Both the position numbers and the translations under genes were made by a program. A stretch of 64,000 nucleotides of DNA from Ogataea parapolymorpha DL-1. Its lineage: Eukaryota; Ascomycota; Pichiomycetes; Pichiales; Pichiaceae. Of the stretch, positions 8,977-17,433 are shown piece after piece. The stretch covers positions 868,001 through 932,000 of the forward strand of contig NC_027865.1 in assembly GCF_000187245.1 (NCBI RefSeq). Direction: 5' to 3'. The notes under the pieces were generated by a model. The model was not told the DNA's origin, made no database searches, and saw only the letters and a list, made by a program, of their open reading frames with translations. Positions within the stretch are counted from its first letter, which is position 1, and each line of letters opens with the position of its first letter.

Positions 8977-10851
8977 TCACTCGTTGATTTTGTAGGTGTT
9001 TATGCCGCAATCTTTTAGAACCCCCTGTTTCACCCAAAATGACAGTCCCTCGCTGACCAGCTTCAGCGACATTTGGAGCTTCATGCAAATTATAGCAAGT
9101 TTCACCTCACTGCCCTTTGGAATATCTAGAAAGGAATATAGAATAGAAGCCTTATCGGCAGAAACTTTGAAATTTCTCACCTGGGTGCCAATCTCAACAT
9201 CGATATCCACGTAGGTGAGAGACGGGAAAATGGTGAGTTTGCGTCCTTTCTTCTTCCTCTTGAATTCTTCCTCGTAGTTTTGCAAATTAGTCTGTATCTC
9301 TGCAGGTAGCTTGAACTTCTCTTCTGGCAACTCCGGCCAGTACATATGCGAAATTATGGATGCGTGAACTTTATCTGAATTGATAAGCTTGTCCAACTTG
9401 CGACTCTGAATGATGTCTTTCATCATAACGTCCAGAGACCCAAACTCTGAGTTGCCGAATCTCGATTTTAGCAGCTGGAGCTTACCGTAGACTTCCCGAA
9501 CATCGTAGTTTGTGATGCGAAGTAGCTGTTCGGAAAACACTTTGGTTAGCTCACTCATGAACACATCTTTTGAGTCGAAAATTGAAATTAGTGATTCCAC
9601 CACATCTTCCACGACTCCCTTACGGAAATCAGGTAAAGCATCCACAGGATCAGGAGTCCAGTCCAGATCCCGCTCCATTTCATGAGTGAGATGTTTCTTC
9701 TTGTCTGACTGACGCAGCTCAATAGCAAGCTCAATAAGTTTATTGTCGGTTGACGTATCGAGTAGCGCAAACACAATACGCTCAATTGTGTCTTCTCTAT
9801 CTCTGAGATAGGCCCTAATAGGTCTGCACACTTTGTCCAACAAGACGCCCCGATGATCGATGATAAGGAACGACCGAATGGTTGAAATGTAGCACTTGAT
9901 GATGTCGATGGTATTCACACCCGCATGGAGTAGCCTCTTTCTTGACAATTGGATGAATGTGTTCACTAGCTGAGCATTTTGTTCCGGAGTTGACATGCAG
10001 GCGCGCAGTTCCTCAAGAGCAAATGTGGAATCCGGATAATCGACCACTATGTCAAAGCTCTCTCCAACTCTGAGCTTAACGAGCTCATTTTTGACTAACG
10101 CATCTAAAGACGAGAGATTGCAAGACGGGAGAATATCTCCGAGCTTTGGAACAAGAATTTGGTGAGTCCAGTTCGAGAGATCTTGAAGCACCGGTCTATT
10201 CCAGACTCTTGAACATTTGGTCTCCACATGCAGCTTTATCCGGTCTTTGAATAATTCTATAACCATTTGAGTCAATTCATCGCCGAGTTCTATCTGAATG
10301 AGTATCTGCGCGGTTTCGACCAGCTGTTCGTGGGATATCAAGCCTGGATCTGAAAAGAGTCCACTGTCGTACCATTCACGAAGACTCGCAAAAACGACGG
10401 GATCCAACGCCGTTGTCTGAAAAATAGCGTTGATACAGCGCGTCACTAGTCTGACCTGGTCGGCAACCAGAGCTGTGAGCGAGGCAAAATACATTGTTTT
10501 TTGTCTCACATTGATAATCCACTCGAATAAGCCAGAGACGTTAAATATCGTTTGGGACGACTCGGCAATTGATTGGACAAGCTGTCTCCCCTGGTTGTTC
10601 AGATGAAATCTCAATAATCTCATAAGCCCATCAAACAAGATCTCGTTGCCGGCACCGATGTTACGGAGCGAGTTGCGTACCCTCAGCGGTGGTTCCCCCA
10701 GATCAGCATTTTGCGCGTCCAGCACTTCTGCAATCCAGTCTAATATTTGCGAGCTGTTCGATGACGGATCCTCCTGTTCTAGAGACGGCACAGTTGTTGA
10801 CGAAGGGGCGAAAACCTCCAAAAAGTTCTGCGCGTTCAAGGACAATGGCAT
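8977..10851 (-). CDS. APC2: APC2, cullin-like subunit of the anaphase-promoting complex
   Basis: The product is the cullin-homology scaffold subunit of the APC/C ubiquitin ligase, which with the RING subunit Apc11 drives mitotic cyclin and securin destruction in the nucleus. The 624 residues include the cullin-domain block DVMMKDIIQSRKL, the SHMYWPELPEEKFKLP signature typical of Apc2, and a C-terminal winged-helix (WHB) segment (SILYSFLDI through EGLSFWVKQGVLKD). I chose the ATG at 10849-10851 (MPLSLNAQ). The frame stays open to 11112, but that extension runs antisense through DCN1 and looks nothing like the family. The protein is shorter than the budding-yeast Apc2 (about 850), mostly at the N-terminus. 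Confidence 0.88.
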   Translation of the reverse strand: MPLSLNAQNFLEVFAPSSTTVPSLEQEDPSSNSSQILDWIAEVLDAQNADLGEPPLRVRNSLRNIGAGNEILFDGLMRLLRFHLNNQGRQLVQSIAESSQTIFNVSGLFEWIINVRQKTMYFASLTALVADQVRLVTRCINAIFQTTALDPVVFASLREWYDSGLFSDPGLISHEQLVETAQILIQIELGDELTQMVIELFKDRIKLHVETKCSRVWNRPVLQDLSNWTHQILVPKLGDILPSCNLSSLDALVKNELVKLRVGESFDIVVDYPDSTFALEELRACMSTPEQNAQLVNTFIQLSRKRLLHAGVNTIDIIKCYISTIRSFLIIDHRGVLLDKVCRPIRAYLRDREDTIERIVFALLDTSTDNKLIELAIELRQSDKKKHLTHEMERDLDWTPDPVDALPDFRKGVVEDVVESLISIFDSKDVFMSELTKVFSEQLLRITNYDVREVYGKLQLLKSRFGNSEFGSLDVMMKDIIQSRKLDKLINSDKVHASIISHMYWPELPEEKFKLPAEIQTNLQNYEEEFKRKKKGRKLTIFPSLTYVDIDVEIGTQVRNFKVSADKASILYSFLDIPKGSEVKLAIICMKLQMSLKLVSEGLSFWVKQGVLKDCGINTYKINE

Positions 10852-10902
10852 TAAAAAGACACTAAATAAACAAAAAAACAAAAAATATATAGTCGGATCA
10901 AC

Positions 10903-11679
10903 ATGTCTGTCAGACCCGCTACAGTCAAGAAGTTTTTGGAGGTTACAGGAACCGACTCGGAGGAAGTTGCTGTGTTTTTTCTTCAGAGAAATCAACAGAA
11001 GCTTACCCATGCCATCAACGACTTCTTTGTGAACCCGCAACTGGCAAAGAACGTCAAGAGAGAAAAGGTGACAGTCAAGATCGACCCTAAGGTAAAGGAG
11101 ATTTTTGATCAATACAAAGAGCCATTGCCAGACGCTCTGGGAAAAGCCTACATTGGCATTGACGGCACCGTGCGGTATATCTCCGATTTGGGGTACGAGC
11201 CCGAAGATATAGCCATGCTCGCGCTAGCAGAGTTTCTGGAGTGCCCGTCTGTTGGAGTTTTTAAAGAAGATCCCTTTGTGACGAACTGGTCGAGAGTCAA
11301 GTGTAACACTATTGAAAAAATGAGCGACTACGTGAGAAATGAATTGGCAGTCAAGCTGTCAGAGGATGAAGAGTACTTCAAAAAGGTTTATCAATTCACC
11401 TACAAATTTATTCTCGAGAAAAATGAACGCAATGTCCCAACAGAAACCGCGGTAGAGTACTGGAATCTCATGTTGCCAGAAACCTATAAAGCAGAGCTGG
11501 AAACGTTCGTCAGGTTTCTTCAAGAAACAGACCACAAGGGCATCACCAAAGATCAGTGGAACATGCTGTATCCGTTTCTCAAAACATACCACGAGGATAA
11601 CAAGCTCTCAAACTACGACGAGTCGCAGTCGTGGCCCGTGCTCATGGACTCGTTCCACGATTGGCTCCTGGACTCTTGA
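10903..11679 (+). CDS. DCN1: DCN1, cullin neddylation scaffold
   Basis: Dcn1 binds the Nedd8/Rub1-conjugating enzyme Ubc12 and cullins and promotes cullin neddylation. The 258-residue protein has an N-terminal UBA-like domain (VKKFLEVTGTDSEEVAVFFL, about residues 7-45). The C-terminal PONY/DCUN1 domain (about 65-258) includes IGIDGTVRYISDLG and the end block SWPVLMDSFHDWL. Length and ends match the family. It is transcribed divergently from APC2 with only 51 bp between start codons. Pairing a cullin-like protein with a cullin regulator is suggestive, but Apc2 is not known to be neddylated. Confidence 0.93.
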   Translation: MSVRPATVKKFLEVTGTDSEEVAVFFLQRNQQKLTHAINDFFVNPQLAKNVKREKVTVKIDPKVKEIFDQYKEPLPDALGKAYIGIDGTVRYISDLGYEPEDIAMLALAEFLECPSVGVFKEDPFVTNWSRVKCNTIEKMSDYVRNELAVKLSEDEEYFKKVYQFTYKFILEKNERNVPTETAVEYWNLMLPETYKAELETFVRFLQETDHKGITKDQWNMLYPFLKTYHEDNKLSNYDESQSWPVLMDSFHDWLLDS

Positions 11680-11708
11680 TCTACTTTTTGGTGCACGGGT
11701 GTTTGTTA

Positions 11709-11725
11709 GATGAGGAAAAAAAATT
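11709..11725 (+). promoter_or_regulatory. PAC plus RRPE-like elements of DIP2
   Basis: GATGAG (11709-11714) is the core of the PAC element and is followed at once by an A-tract running into TTT (11715-11725), resembling the RRPE motif. In S. cerevisiae this pair marks ribosome-biogenesis genes. It lies 28 bp before the DIP2 start codon, within the 73-bp gap after DCN1. The motif match is visible; function in this yeast is inferred. Confidence 0.5.
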
Positions 11726-11752
11726 TGAAAAAAATATTGATCAGATTCAAGT

Positions 11753-14596
11753 ATGGTGAAGTCGTATCAGCGTTACGAGCAAGCCGGTTGGATGGGCGTT
11801 ATTGCCTCCCAGTCTAACACTGTGTTTATCGGTAACAATGATTCACGGAAATCTGTCGGTCAGGTCATCACGGGCGGATTAGAGGACATTCTTGTCTGGG
11901 ATATCAAAACCGGGGAGCTCATCAAAAGACTACAAGACGGCGCTACTCCGGGAGCACTAGACTCGTCGACACAATCAGCCCCGGCACATGTGGTTAGGCT
12001 TGAGCACGAGCCGCGCTCAAACATCTTGGCAGCCGGATATAGCGACGGCACCATCAAAGTTTGGGATCTGACCTCGAGCTCGGTAATAATCAATTTTTCG
12101 GGTCACAAGTCTGCCATCTCGATGCTGCGATTCGACCGTTCGGGAACACGTCTTTTTTCTGGATCTAAAGACACCGCGATAATTGTGTGGGACCTGGTTG
12201 GAGAAACGGGTCTTTTCAAGCTGAAAGGACATAAGGATCAAATCACTGGGTTCAGTCTTTTGTATGAGCCAGAGAATACCAATATCGACGAAATGGAAGA
12301 CTGGCTTATTAGTACCTCCAAGGATGGTTTAATTAAGCTGTGGGATCTAAAGTCACAGCAATGTATAGAGACCCATGTGGCGCACACGGGCGAATGCTGG
12401 GCTTTGGGACTCAGCACCACCAAAGAGCTTTGCATCACAGCAGGCATGGACACGCAATTAAAGGTTTGGAAGATCGATTTATCTCAAGAGGACAAGAAAC
12501 TTATCGAACAGGGGATTTACGACAAGCAAAGTAAGAGCAGATGCACAGAAATAGGGTTTACCGTCACTAACCAAGGAGAATTTTTCTTTGCCTCCAACAC
12601 CGACAGAACGGTTGAATTTTTCCGTCTCAGGCTGGAAAAAGAGATCAGCAAAGCTTCGGCTAAGAGACAGGCTAGACTGAAGGAGAAAGGTATGAGTCCC
12701 GAGGAGATCGAGCGCGCATTGGACGATGCCAAGGTCAACATGTTGATTGCTCCTTTTACGACGCTTCACACAGAAAAGTCCAAAGTTCGCTCCACCACAT
12801 GGGCTCTCACCAGCAGCCGAAAACTCGATGTGGTGGTTACACTGACAAACAATGCCGTTGTTTATTACAATATTCTTATTCCGGAGGCAGTGCGCAAACA
12901 CAATCCAGTGGACAAAATAAGTGAGGCAAAATACTCTTTGTACAACCTGGGACACAGACAAGATATCAGAGCTGTCGACATTTCTGACGACGACAAGCTG
13001 CTAGTCACCGGTTCGAACAACGAGCTCAAAGTGTGGAATATCAAGACCAAGTCCTGTATTAGAACATTTGAAAAAATTGGCTATGTCTTGTCGACTTGCT
13101 TTCTTCCAGGAGGAGCTTTGGTGGTGATAGGAACCAAAGAGGGTGCCTTAAGGCTTCTGGATCTCGCCACGTCGACGGTTCTCCATTCGCTGGAAGACGT
13201 TCACGACAGCAAGGCCGTGTGGTCGATCGACCTCACTCCAGACGGAAAGACGATCATTACCGGCTCTGCCGATAAAACGGTCAAATTCTGGGAAATCCAG
13301 GTGGAGAAAGAGCTTGTTCCGGGAACCGCCAGCAAGTACGTCAACCGCTTACAGTTGAATCACACCAGAACGTTGGAGGTGAGCGACGATGTGCTTAACG
13401 TGAAGGTTTCTCCAGATTCAAAATACCTGGCTGTTGCTCTGCTGGATAACACCGTCAAGATCTTCTTCTTCGACACGCTCAAGTTTTTCCTCAGCTTGTA
13501 CGGACACAAGCTTCCTGTGCTGTCAATTGATATTTCGTTTGACTCGAAATTGATAATCACGTCTTCCGCAGATAAAAACATAAGGATTTGGGGACTGGAC
13601 TTTGGAGATTGTCACAAGTCGATTTTTGGGCATCAAGATGCAATCATGAAAGTCAAGTTTATCCCAGAATCCAAAAACTTCTTCAGTTGTTCCAAGGACG
13701 GAATGGTGAAGTACTGGGACGGCATCAAATTCGAAAATATCCAAAAGCTGGCTGCGCACCACTCTGAGGTTTGGAACCTTGCCGTCAGTAACTCTGGCGA
13801 GTTCATGGTGTCTGTGTCGCACGATCATAGTATCAGAATATGGGAAGAGACTGACGATCAAGTCTTCATTGAGGAAGAGCGTGAAAAGGAGATGGACGAG
13901 CAGTATGAAGGGGAACTGCTGGACTCGTTAGAAGGCGACAAGGCGGTGGACCAGGACGAAGACGAGGTGAGTCGGGTGTCTAAACAGACGATGGAGACGC
14001 TCAAGGCCGGTGAGAAATTGATGGAGGCTTTGGATCTTGCTACCAAGGAGCTGGAAGAGACCCAGCAGTACAAGCGGGACCTACAGGCTTTCAAACTTAA
14101 GAGGTCAACCAAACAGCCTGTTCAGCCGACCCGGAACCCTATACTGCAGGCATTGAACTTGTCGCCAGAACAATACGTTTTGGACGTCCTCACCAAGATC
14201 AAGCCATCGCAGCTTGACGACGCACTGATTGTGCTGCCATTTTCGTACACGGTGAAGTTGCTACGTTTTATTCGAGTTTGGACAGCTGGCGCAAACTTCA
14301 ACAAGAACCTGACCTCGATCTCGGTTATCTGCCGCACACTGTTCTTCGTGATCCGGTCCAACTCGATGGAGCTGGTGAGCCAGAAGGACGAAGAGCTGCG
14401 CAAGGAGCTGGATGAGCTGCGTAATCAGCTGAGAACCATGCTCAAACAGACCAACATGGAGGTGGGCTACAACATCAGCGGTCTGAATTTCCTGAAAACC
14501 CAATGGAGCAATCACCACAGTTTCAATTTCGCTGACGAAAAAACATGGGAGGACGAGGGTAAATCGAGAAAAAGAGTTTACACTACCTTGGCCTAA
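11753..14596 (+). CDS. DIP2: DIP2/UTP12, WD40 subunit of the UtpB small-subunit processome module
   Basis: The 947-residue product is the size of Dip2/Utp12, a nucleolar protein of the UtpB complex needed for early 18S rRNA processing. The first ~690 residues form two consecutive beta-propellers. Many WD repeats end in canonical WD pairs such as IKVWDLTSS, IIVWDLVGE, IKLWDLKSQ and IRIWGLDFG. An acidic linker (about 705-760) is followed by an alpha-helical Utp12 domain (about 780-890). The opening MVKSYQRYEQAG is a family hallmark and fixes the start. A PAC/RRPE-like promoter lies just upstream. Confidence 0.95.
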   Translation: MVKSYQRYEQAGWMGVIASQSNTVFIGNNDSRKSVGQVITGGLEDILVWDIKTGELIKRLQDGATPGALDSSTQSAPAHVVRLEHEPRSNILAAGYSDGTIKVWDLTSSSVIINFSGHKSAISMLRFDRSGTRLFSGSKDTAIIVWDLVGETGLFKLKGHKDQITGFSLLYEPENTNIDEMEDWLISTSKDGLIKLWDLKSQQCIETHVAHTGECWALGLSTTKELCITAGMDTQLKVWKIDLSQEDKKLIEQGIYDKQSKSRCTEIGFTVTNQGEFFFASNTDRTVEFFRLRLEKEISKASAKRQARLKEKGMSPEEIERALDDAKVNMLIAPFTTLHTEKSKVRSTTWALTSSRKLDVVVTLTNNAVVYYNILIPEAVRKHNPVDKISEAKYSLYNLGHRQDIRAVDISDDDKLLVTGSNNELKVWNIKTKSCIRTFEKIGYVLSTCFLPGGALVVIGTKEGALRLLDLATSTVLHSLEDVHDSKAVWSIDLTPDGKTIITGSADKTVKFWEIQVEKELVPGTASKYVNRLQLNHTRTLEVSDDVLNVKVSPDSKYLAVALLDNTVKIFFFDTLKFFLSLYGHKLPVLSIDISFDSKLIITSSADKNIRIWGLDFGDCHKSIFGHQDAIMKVKFIPESKNFFSCSKDGMVKYWDGIKFENIQKLAAHHSEVWNLAVSNSGEFMVSVSHDHSIRIWEETDDQVFIEEEREKEMDEQYEGELLDSLEGDKAVDQDEDEVSRVSKQTMETLKAGEKLMEALDLATKELEETQQYKRDLQAFKLKRSTKQPVQPTRNPILQALNLSPEQYVLDVLTKIKPSQLDDALIVLPFSYTVKLLRFIRVWTAGANFNKNLTSISVICRTLFFVIRSNSMELVSQKDEELRKELDELRNQLRTMLKQTNMEVGYNISGLNFLKTQWSNHHSFNFADEKTWEDEGKSRKRVYTTLA

Positions 14597-14718
14597 AAAG
14601 AAAAACACACCACCATAGAATTCTAAAGATCTCCTGACCGGTACCAAATATGGTAACAGATAAGAAGTGGGGCCACGCCTCAGTAAAGTCGATGACTGCC
14701 ACCCTTCTAGGACCAGGG

Positions 14719-14726
14719 TATAAATA
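14719..14726 (+). promoter_or_regulatory. TATA box of the 87-residue gene
   Basis: TATAAATA lies 55 bp before the ATG of the small gene at 14781. It is preceded by GGG and sits in an otherwise unremarkable 184-bp gap after DIP2. Confidence 0.5.
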
Positions 14727-14780
14727 GCATGTAACGAGAAGGTTGTAATTGTACAATTTAATTAACTCTAGCAATCTATC

Positions 14781-15044
14781 ATGGCAGTGACTCCAATGAA
14801 ATTCTTAGGCGGTGTGTCTGTGGCGGCACTTCCCGTCATGACCATAGCATACTTCGCCAGACCAACCTTTTCCAATGCCATCAAGTCGAAGCTTGACCAG
14901 GAAAGAGTGGAGCTCAAGAAGCAGCACGAGTATAAGACCGACTTCTACCAACCAAACGAGAAACAGGACAGGCTTCTGGTGAACTATCTGAAACGCACAG
15001 ATAAGAAAGCCAGTGAGTACACGCCTGACCTCCCACACGTCTGA
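14781..15044 (+). CDS. Small single-pass membrane protein, unassigned
   Basis: This 87-residue ORF has its own TATA box and its own gap on both sides, so it is probably real. The first ~30 residues hold one hydrophobic segment (FLGGVSVAALPVMTIAYF, about residues 8-25). A charged, helical, Lys/Glu/Gln-rich tail follows with EKQDRLLVNYLKRTDKKASEY. The layout resembles small mitochondrial inner-membrane assembly factors, but I do not recognise the family, so this is only an analogy. It converges with the AP180 gene, with 39 bp between stop codons. Confidence 0.7.
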   Translation: MAVTPMKFLGGVSVAALPVMTIAYFARPTFSNAIKSKLDQERVELKKQHEYKTDFYQPNEKQDRLLVNYLKRTDKKASEYTPDLPHV

Positions 15045-15083
15045 TGCGAACGACATATTCAACTATAATGAATGATGATATTA

Positions 15084-16853
15084 TTATATTAAATTCGGAC
15101 CGTTGTAGACTCCGCTGCCAAATGGATTGTAGCCCGTTTGGTTTTGTGCAAATGGGTTGTAACCCGTTTGCTGCTGATTCATTCCTGCCATCTGGGCTTT
15201 GTGCTGTGCAGCGGCCTGTTGTAGCTGAAACACTGCCTGTTGATGTGCCTGCTGCTGGCTGAACTCCTGCTTGGTTTCTGGGAACACAGGCACGGTTGGC
15301 AAATTCTCCAGTCCGCCTGCCGTTGGCTGGCTTTGCAGCGGCTGAGCACTCACAGACGCCGATCTGAAGGGATTCGTGCCAGTGTCAGTGGCCTCCAGCT
15401 TGGCGAATGGATTGTTGCTAGAACTGGACCGATCAAGAGCAAACGGATTGGTCGACTGTCTCTTGAGGTTTCCTCTGAGGGACGACGTTGTCTGCCTCTG
15501 GATTGGTGGCTGCGGACTGTAGCCACCAAAACCTGTTCCGGTGAACGATGACGTCAGCTGTGGATAGACATTTTGCTCTGTAGGAGGCGGGAGCGCATCG
15601 AAAGTTGAGCTCCGTTGCAAAGTGGCTGTCTGCTGCGGCTGGAAATGCTGGAACGTTGGCGTTTGCTGGAGCGGCTGCGTCTGCGACATGTGGATTTGTT
15701 GTACAGGCTGCGACTCTGGGATTTGTTGCAGTGGCAGTGTCGTCTGGAAATTCTGCTGTGGAACAAACTGCGGCTGTCCGGAGAAGTTGCCATTGACAGG
15801 CTGATTGCTAAAGCCTGTCGCCATCTGAGAAAATCCGGCAAACGGATTATATCCCGTCTGCTGGAACACCAGGCCATCGGTGGGCGACGACTGCGTTGCA
15901 GCCTGAGGCGGAGGCACGGTTTGCTGCTGCTCCTTGGGTTCCTGGCGTTTTCCGCTTTTCTTGCTCTCTTTTTCCGCCAAATACTGTCTTCGATTGATGT
16001 CGAAGTTTGGATCGTGCAGATACTCGTCCAACGAGTCGGTGAGCCCCGTTTGCGCGTGCCTGATCACCGGCACGTGCAACTTGGTCACGTGCTCCAGGTG
16101 TTTGGCGACCCGCAGGAAGGCCACCACCTGGTCGGTTTCTTTGGTGAAATGTTTGTAGATCTCGAAGGCTCGCTCGGCGTCATACTTGCTGAGTTCGAAA
16201 AAGTGTTCTAAAATGTTAACCACACCCTCGTTCAGGGCCTGGTACAACGACAGCAGGTCGTTGACGAGCATTCTGAAGCTGAGAATGATAACATCGTTGT
16301 TGACCTCGGCTTCCGCGAACCGGCAGCGTACTAGTGCATCCACCTGTTTCTGGACGCTCTCGACCTCTCGAAGAAGCCCCTTATCGACGCTCAGCGACCG
16401 CAGACGGGAGCCAGTGTCCTTTGTCGACCAAGAGCTCACGGGCTTTTTCATTTCCCGGATATAGTCGTGTTTCACGTTCGCGTACTCCTTGGCGCGGGTG
16501 GTAAGGTACTTTGAGTAGTTCTTGAGCGTTTTCAGGTCACCGCCGTTGGAGATGAAGGTGCCGGACTTAGCGATGTTGCGACACTCAAGCATATGCGGAT
16601 TTTTGGCAAGATACGAGATCGTCACGTCCTCCTCGCCCTCACGTATCATGATGTGGGCCACGATCAGCGCCTTGTACACAATGGACCAGGCTGTGTCGTC
16701 TAAGCGAACGGCTAAAGACCGCATGATGACCCGGAACTTCTCCGACTTCTCGCCGCCTGCCGTAGCCATCAGTATGGGCTCAATGTACTTGGGCTTTGGG
16801 GGCGCCAGCTTGATCTTCGTGGCCCCCTTGACTATCTTTTCGTACGTGGTCAT
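15084..16853 (-). CDS. YAP1801: YAP1801/YAP1802-like AP180 clathrin adaptor
   Basis: This endocytic adaptor binds PtdIns(4,5)P2 membranes, cargo and clathrin. An ANTH domain occupies about residues 1-280, opening MTTYEKIVKGATKIKLAPPKPKY; the lysine-rich KxKxxPPKxK stretch is the lipid-binding motif. The rest is Gln/Pro-rich and disordered. It carries six NPF tripeptides (for example NPFAGF, NPFALD, NPFAKL, NPFRSA, NPFAQN, NPFGSG), which recruit EH-domain proteins such as Ede1 and Pan1. The 589-residue length fits. S. cerevisiae has two paralogs, and which one this equals cannot be decided by eye. The start is the ATG at 16851-16853. Confidence 0.9.
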   Translation of the reverse strand: MTTYEKIVKGATKIKLAPPKPKYIEPILMATAGGEKSEKFRVIMRSLAVRLDDTAWSIVYKALIVAHIMIREGEEDVTISYLAKNPHMLECRNIAKSGTFISNGGDLKTLKNYSKYLTTRAKEYANVKHDYIREMKKPVSSWSTKDTGSRLRSLSVDKGLLREVESVQKQVDALVRCRFAEAEVNNDVIILSFRMLVNDLLSLYQALNEGVVNILEHFFELSKYDAERAFEIYKHFTKETDQVVAFLRVAKHLEHVTKLHVPVIRHAQTGLTDSLDEYLHDPNFDINRRQYLAEKESKKSGKRQEPKEQQQTVPPPQAATQSSPTDGLVFQQTGYNPFAGFSQMATGFSNQPVNGNFSGQPQFVPQQNFQTTLPLQQIPESQPVQQIHMSQTQPLQQTPTFQHFQPQQTATLQRSSTFDALPPPTEQNVYPQLTSSFTGTGFGGYSPQPPIQRQTTSSLRGNLKRQSTNPFALDRSSSSNNPFAKLEATDTGTNPFRSASVSAQPLQSQPTAGGLENLPTVPVFPETKQEFSQQQAHQQAVFQLQQAAAQHKAQMAGMNQQQTGYNPFAQNQTGYNPFGSGVYNGPNLI

Positions 16854-17433
16854 GCGACGGGATAAGCTTCCGGCTGGTGAATAGAAAACAATATTTTCTG
16901 GTTATGTGCCCCAGATAAGCAGGTGAAATATTATGAGCCCTAGGAGCTCAGGGGGACGAAGTGGGACGAAGTGGGGGCTGTAGAACCACAAAGACCGTGG
17001 CGCTCAGGTACGTGCCAGTCGCGGCGCGCTGGGCCAATACGGCCGTTGATGGTAGGTGTCCTGGCTGTCGGTTGTGGGGCCGTGTTCTTGCTCCTGCTCC
17101 TCCGTTCCGGGCTGGCTGTCCATGTGCTCTACCATGCGCTCGCGCCGGGACAGTTCACGACTGGCGTTCATCATCAGACTCACCGTTCTCTCTAATCGTT
17201 AGCTCGCTGGCTCCCAGATCCACTTACCATGCAATTCAGACGTGATTCTGCGCAGCTGGAGCTTTTTGGAGCATGCCGCCGGCGTCCTGTCCGGTGTCAG
17301 CAACCCCCCACACATACTCCAGCCGCTACCTGCAGCATCGAGCTCGTCTCTGCCTCTTTTCCTATCAGCCATACGCGTAAATAAAATAATAATTATTCTG
17401 GTGCAAAGTGTACCTATCTATGCTTTTTTGCTA
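16854..17433. other. Divergent intergenic region, AP180 / SUT1-like transporter
   Basis: This 580-bp gap lies between two divergent genes. It is relatively GC-rich and contains a tandem pair of the 10-mer GGGACGAAGT (16953-16972). It also has a CCCCCCAC stretch near 17305 of the type bound by Mig1-like repressors. Open frames here have no protein-like features. I see no RNA gene. Confidence 0.5.

Noticed and set aside
10852..11112. Upstream extension of the APC2 frame by 87 codons
   Set aside because: It runs antisense through DCN1 and past the DCN1 start; the residues are unlike any Apc2, and an ATG with a family-like start follows at 10849-10851.
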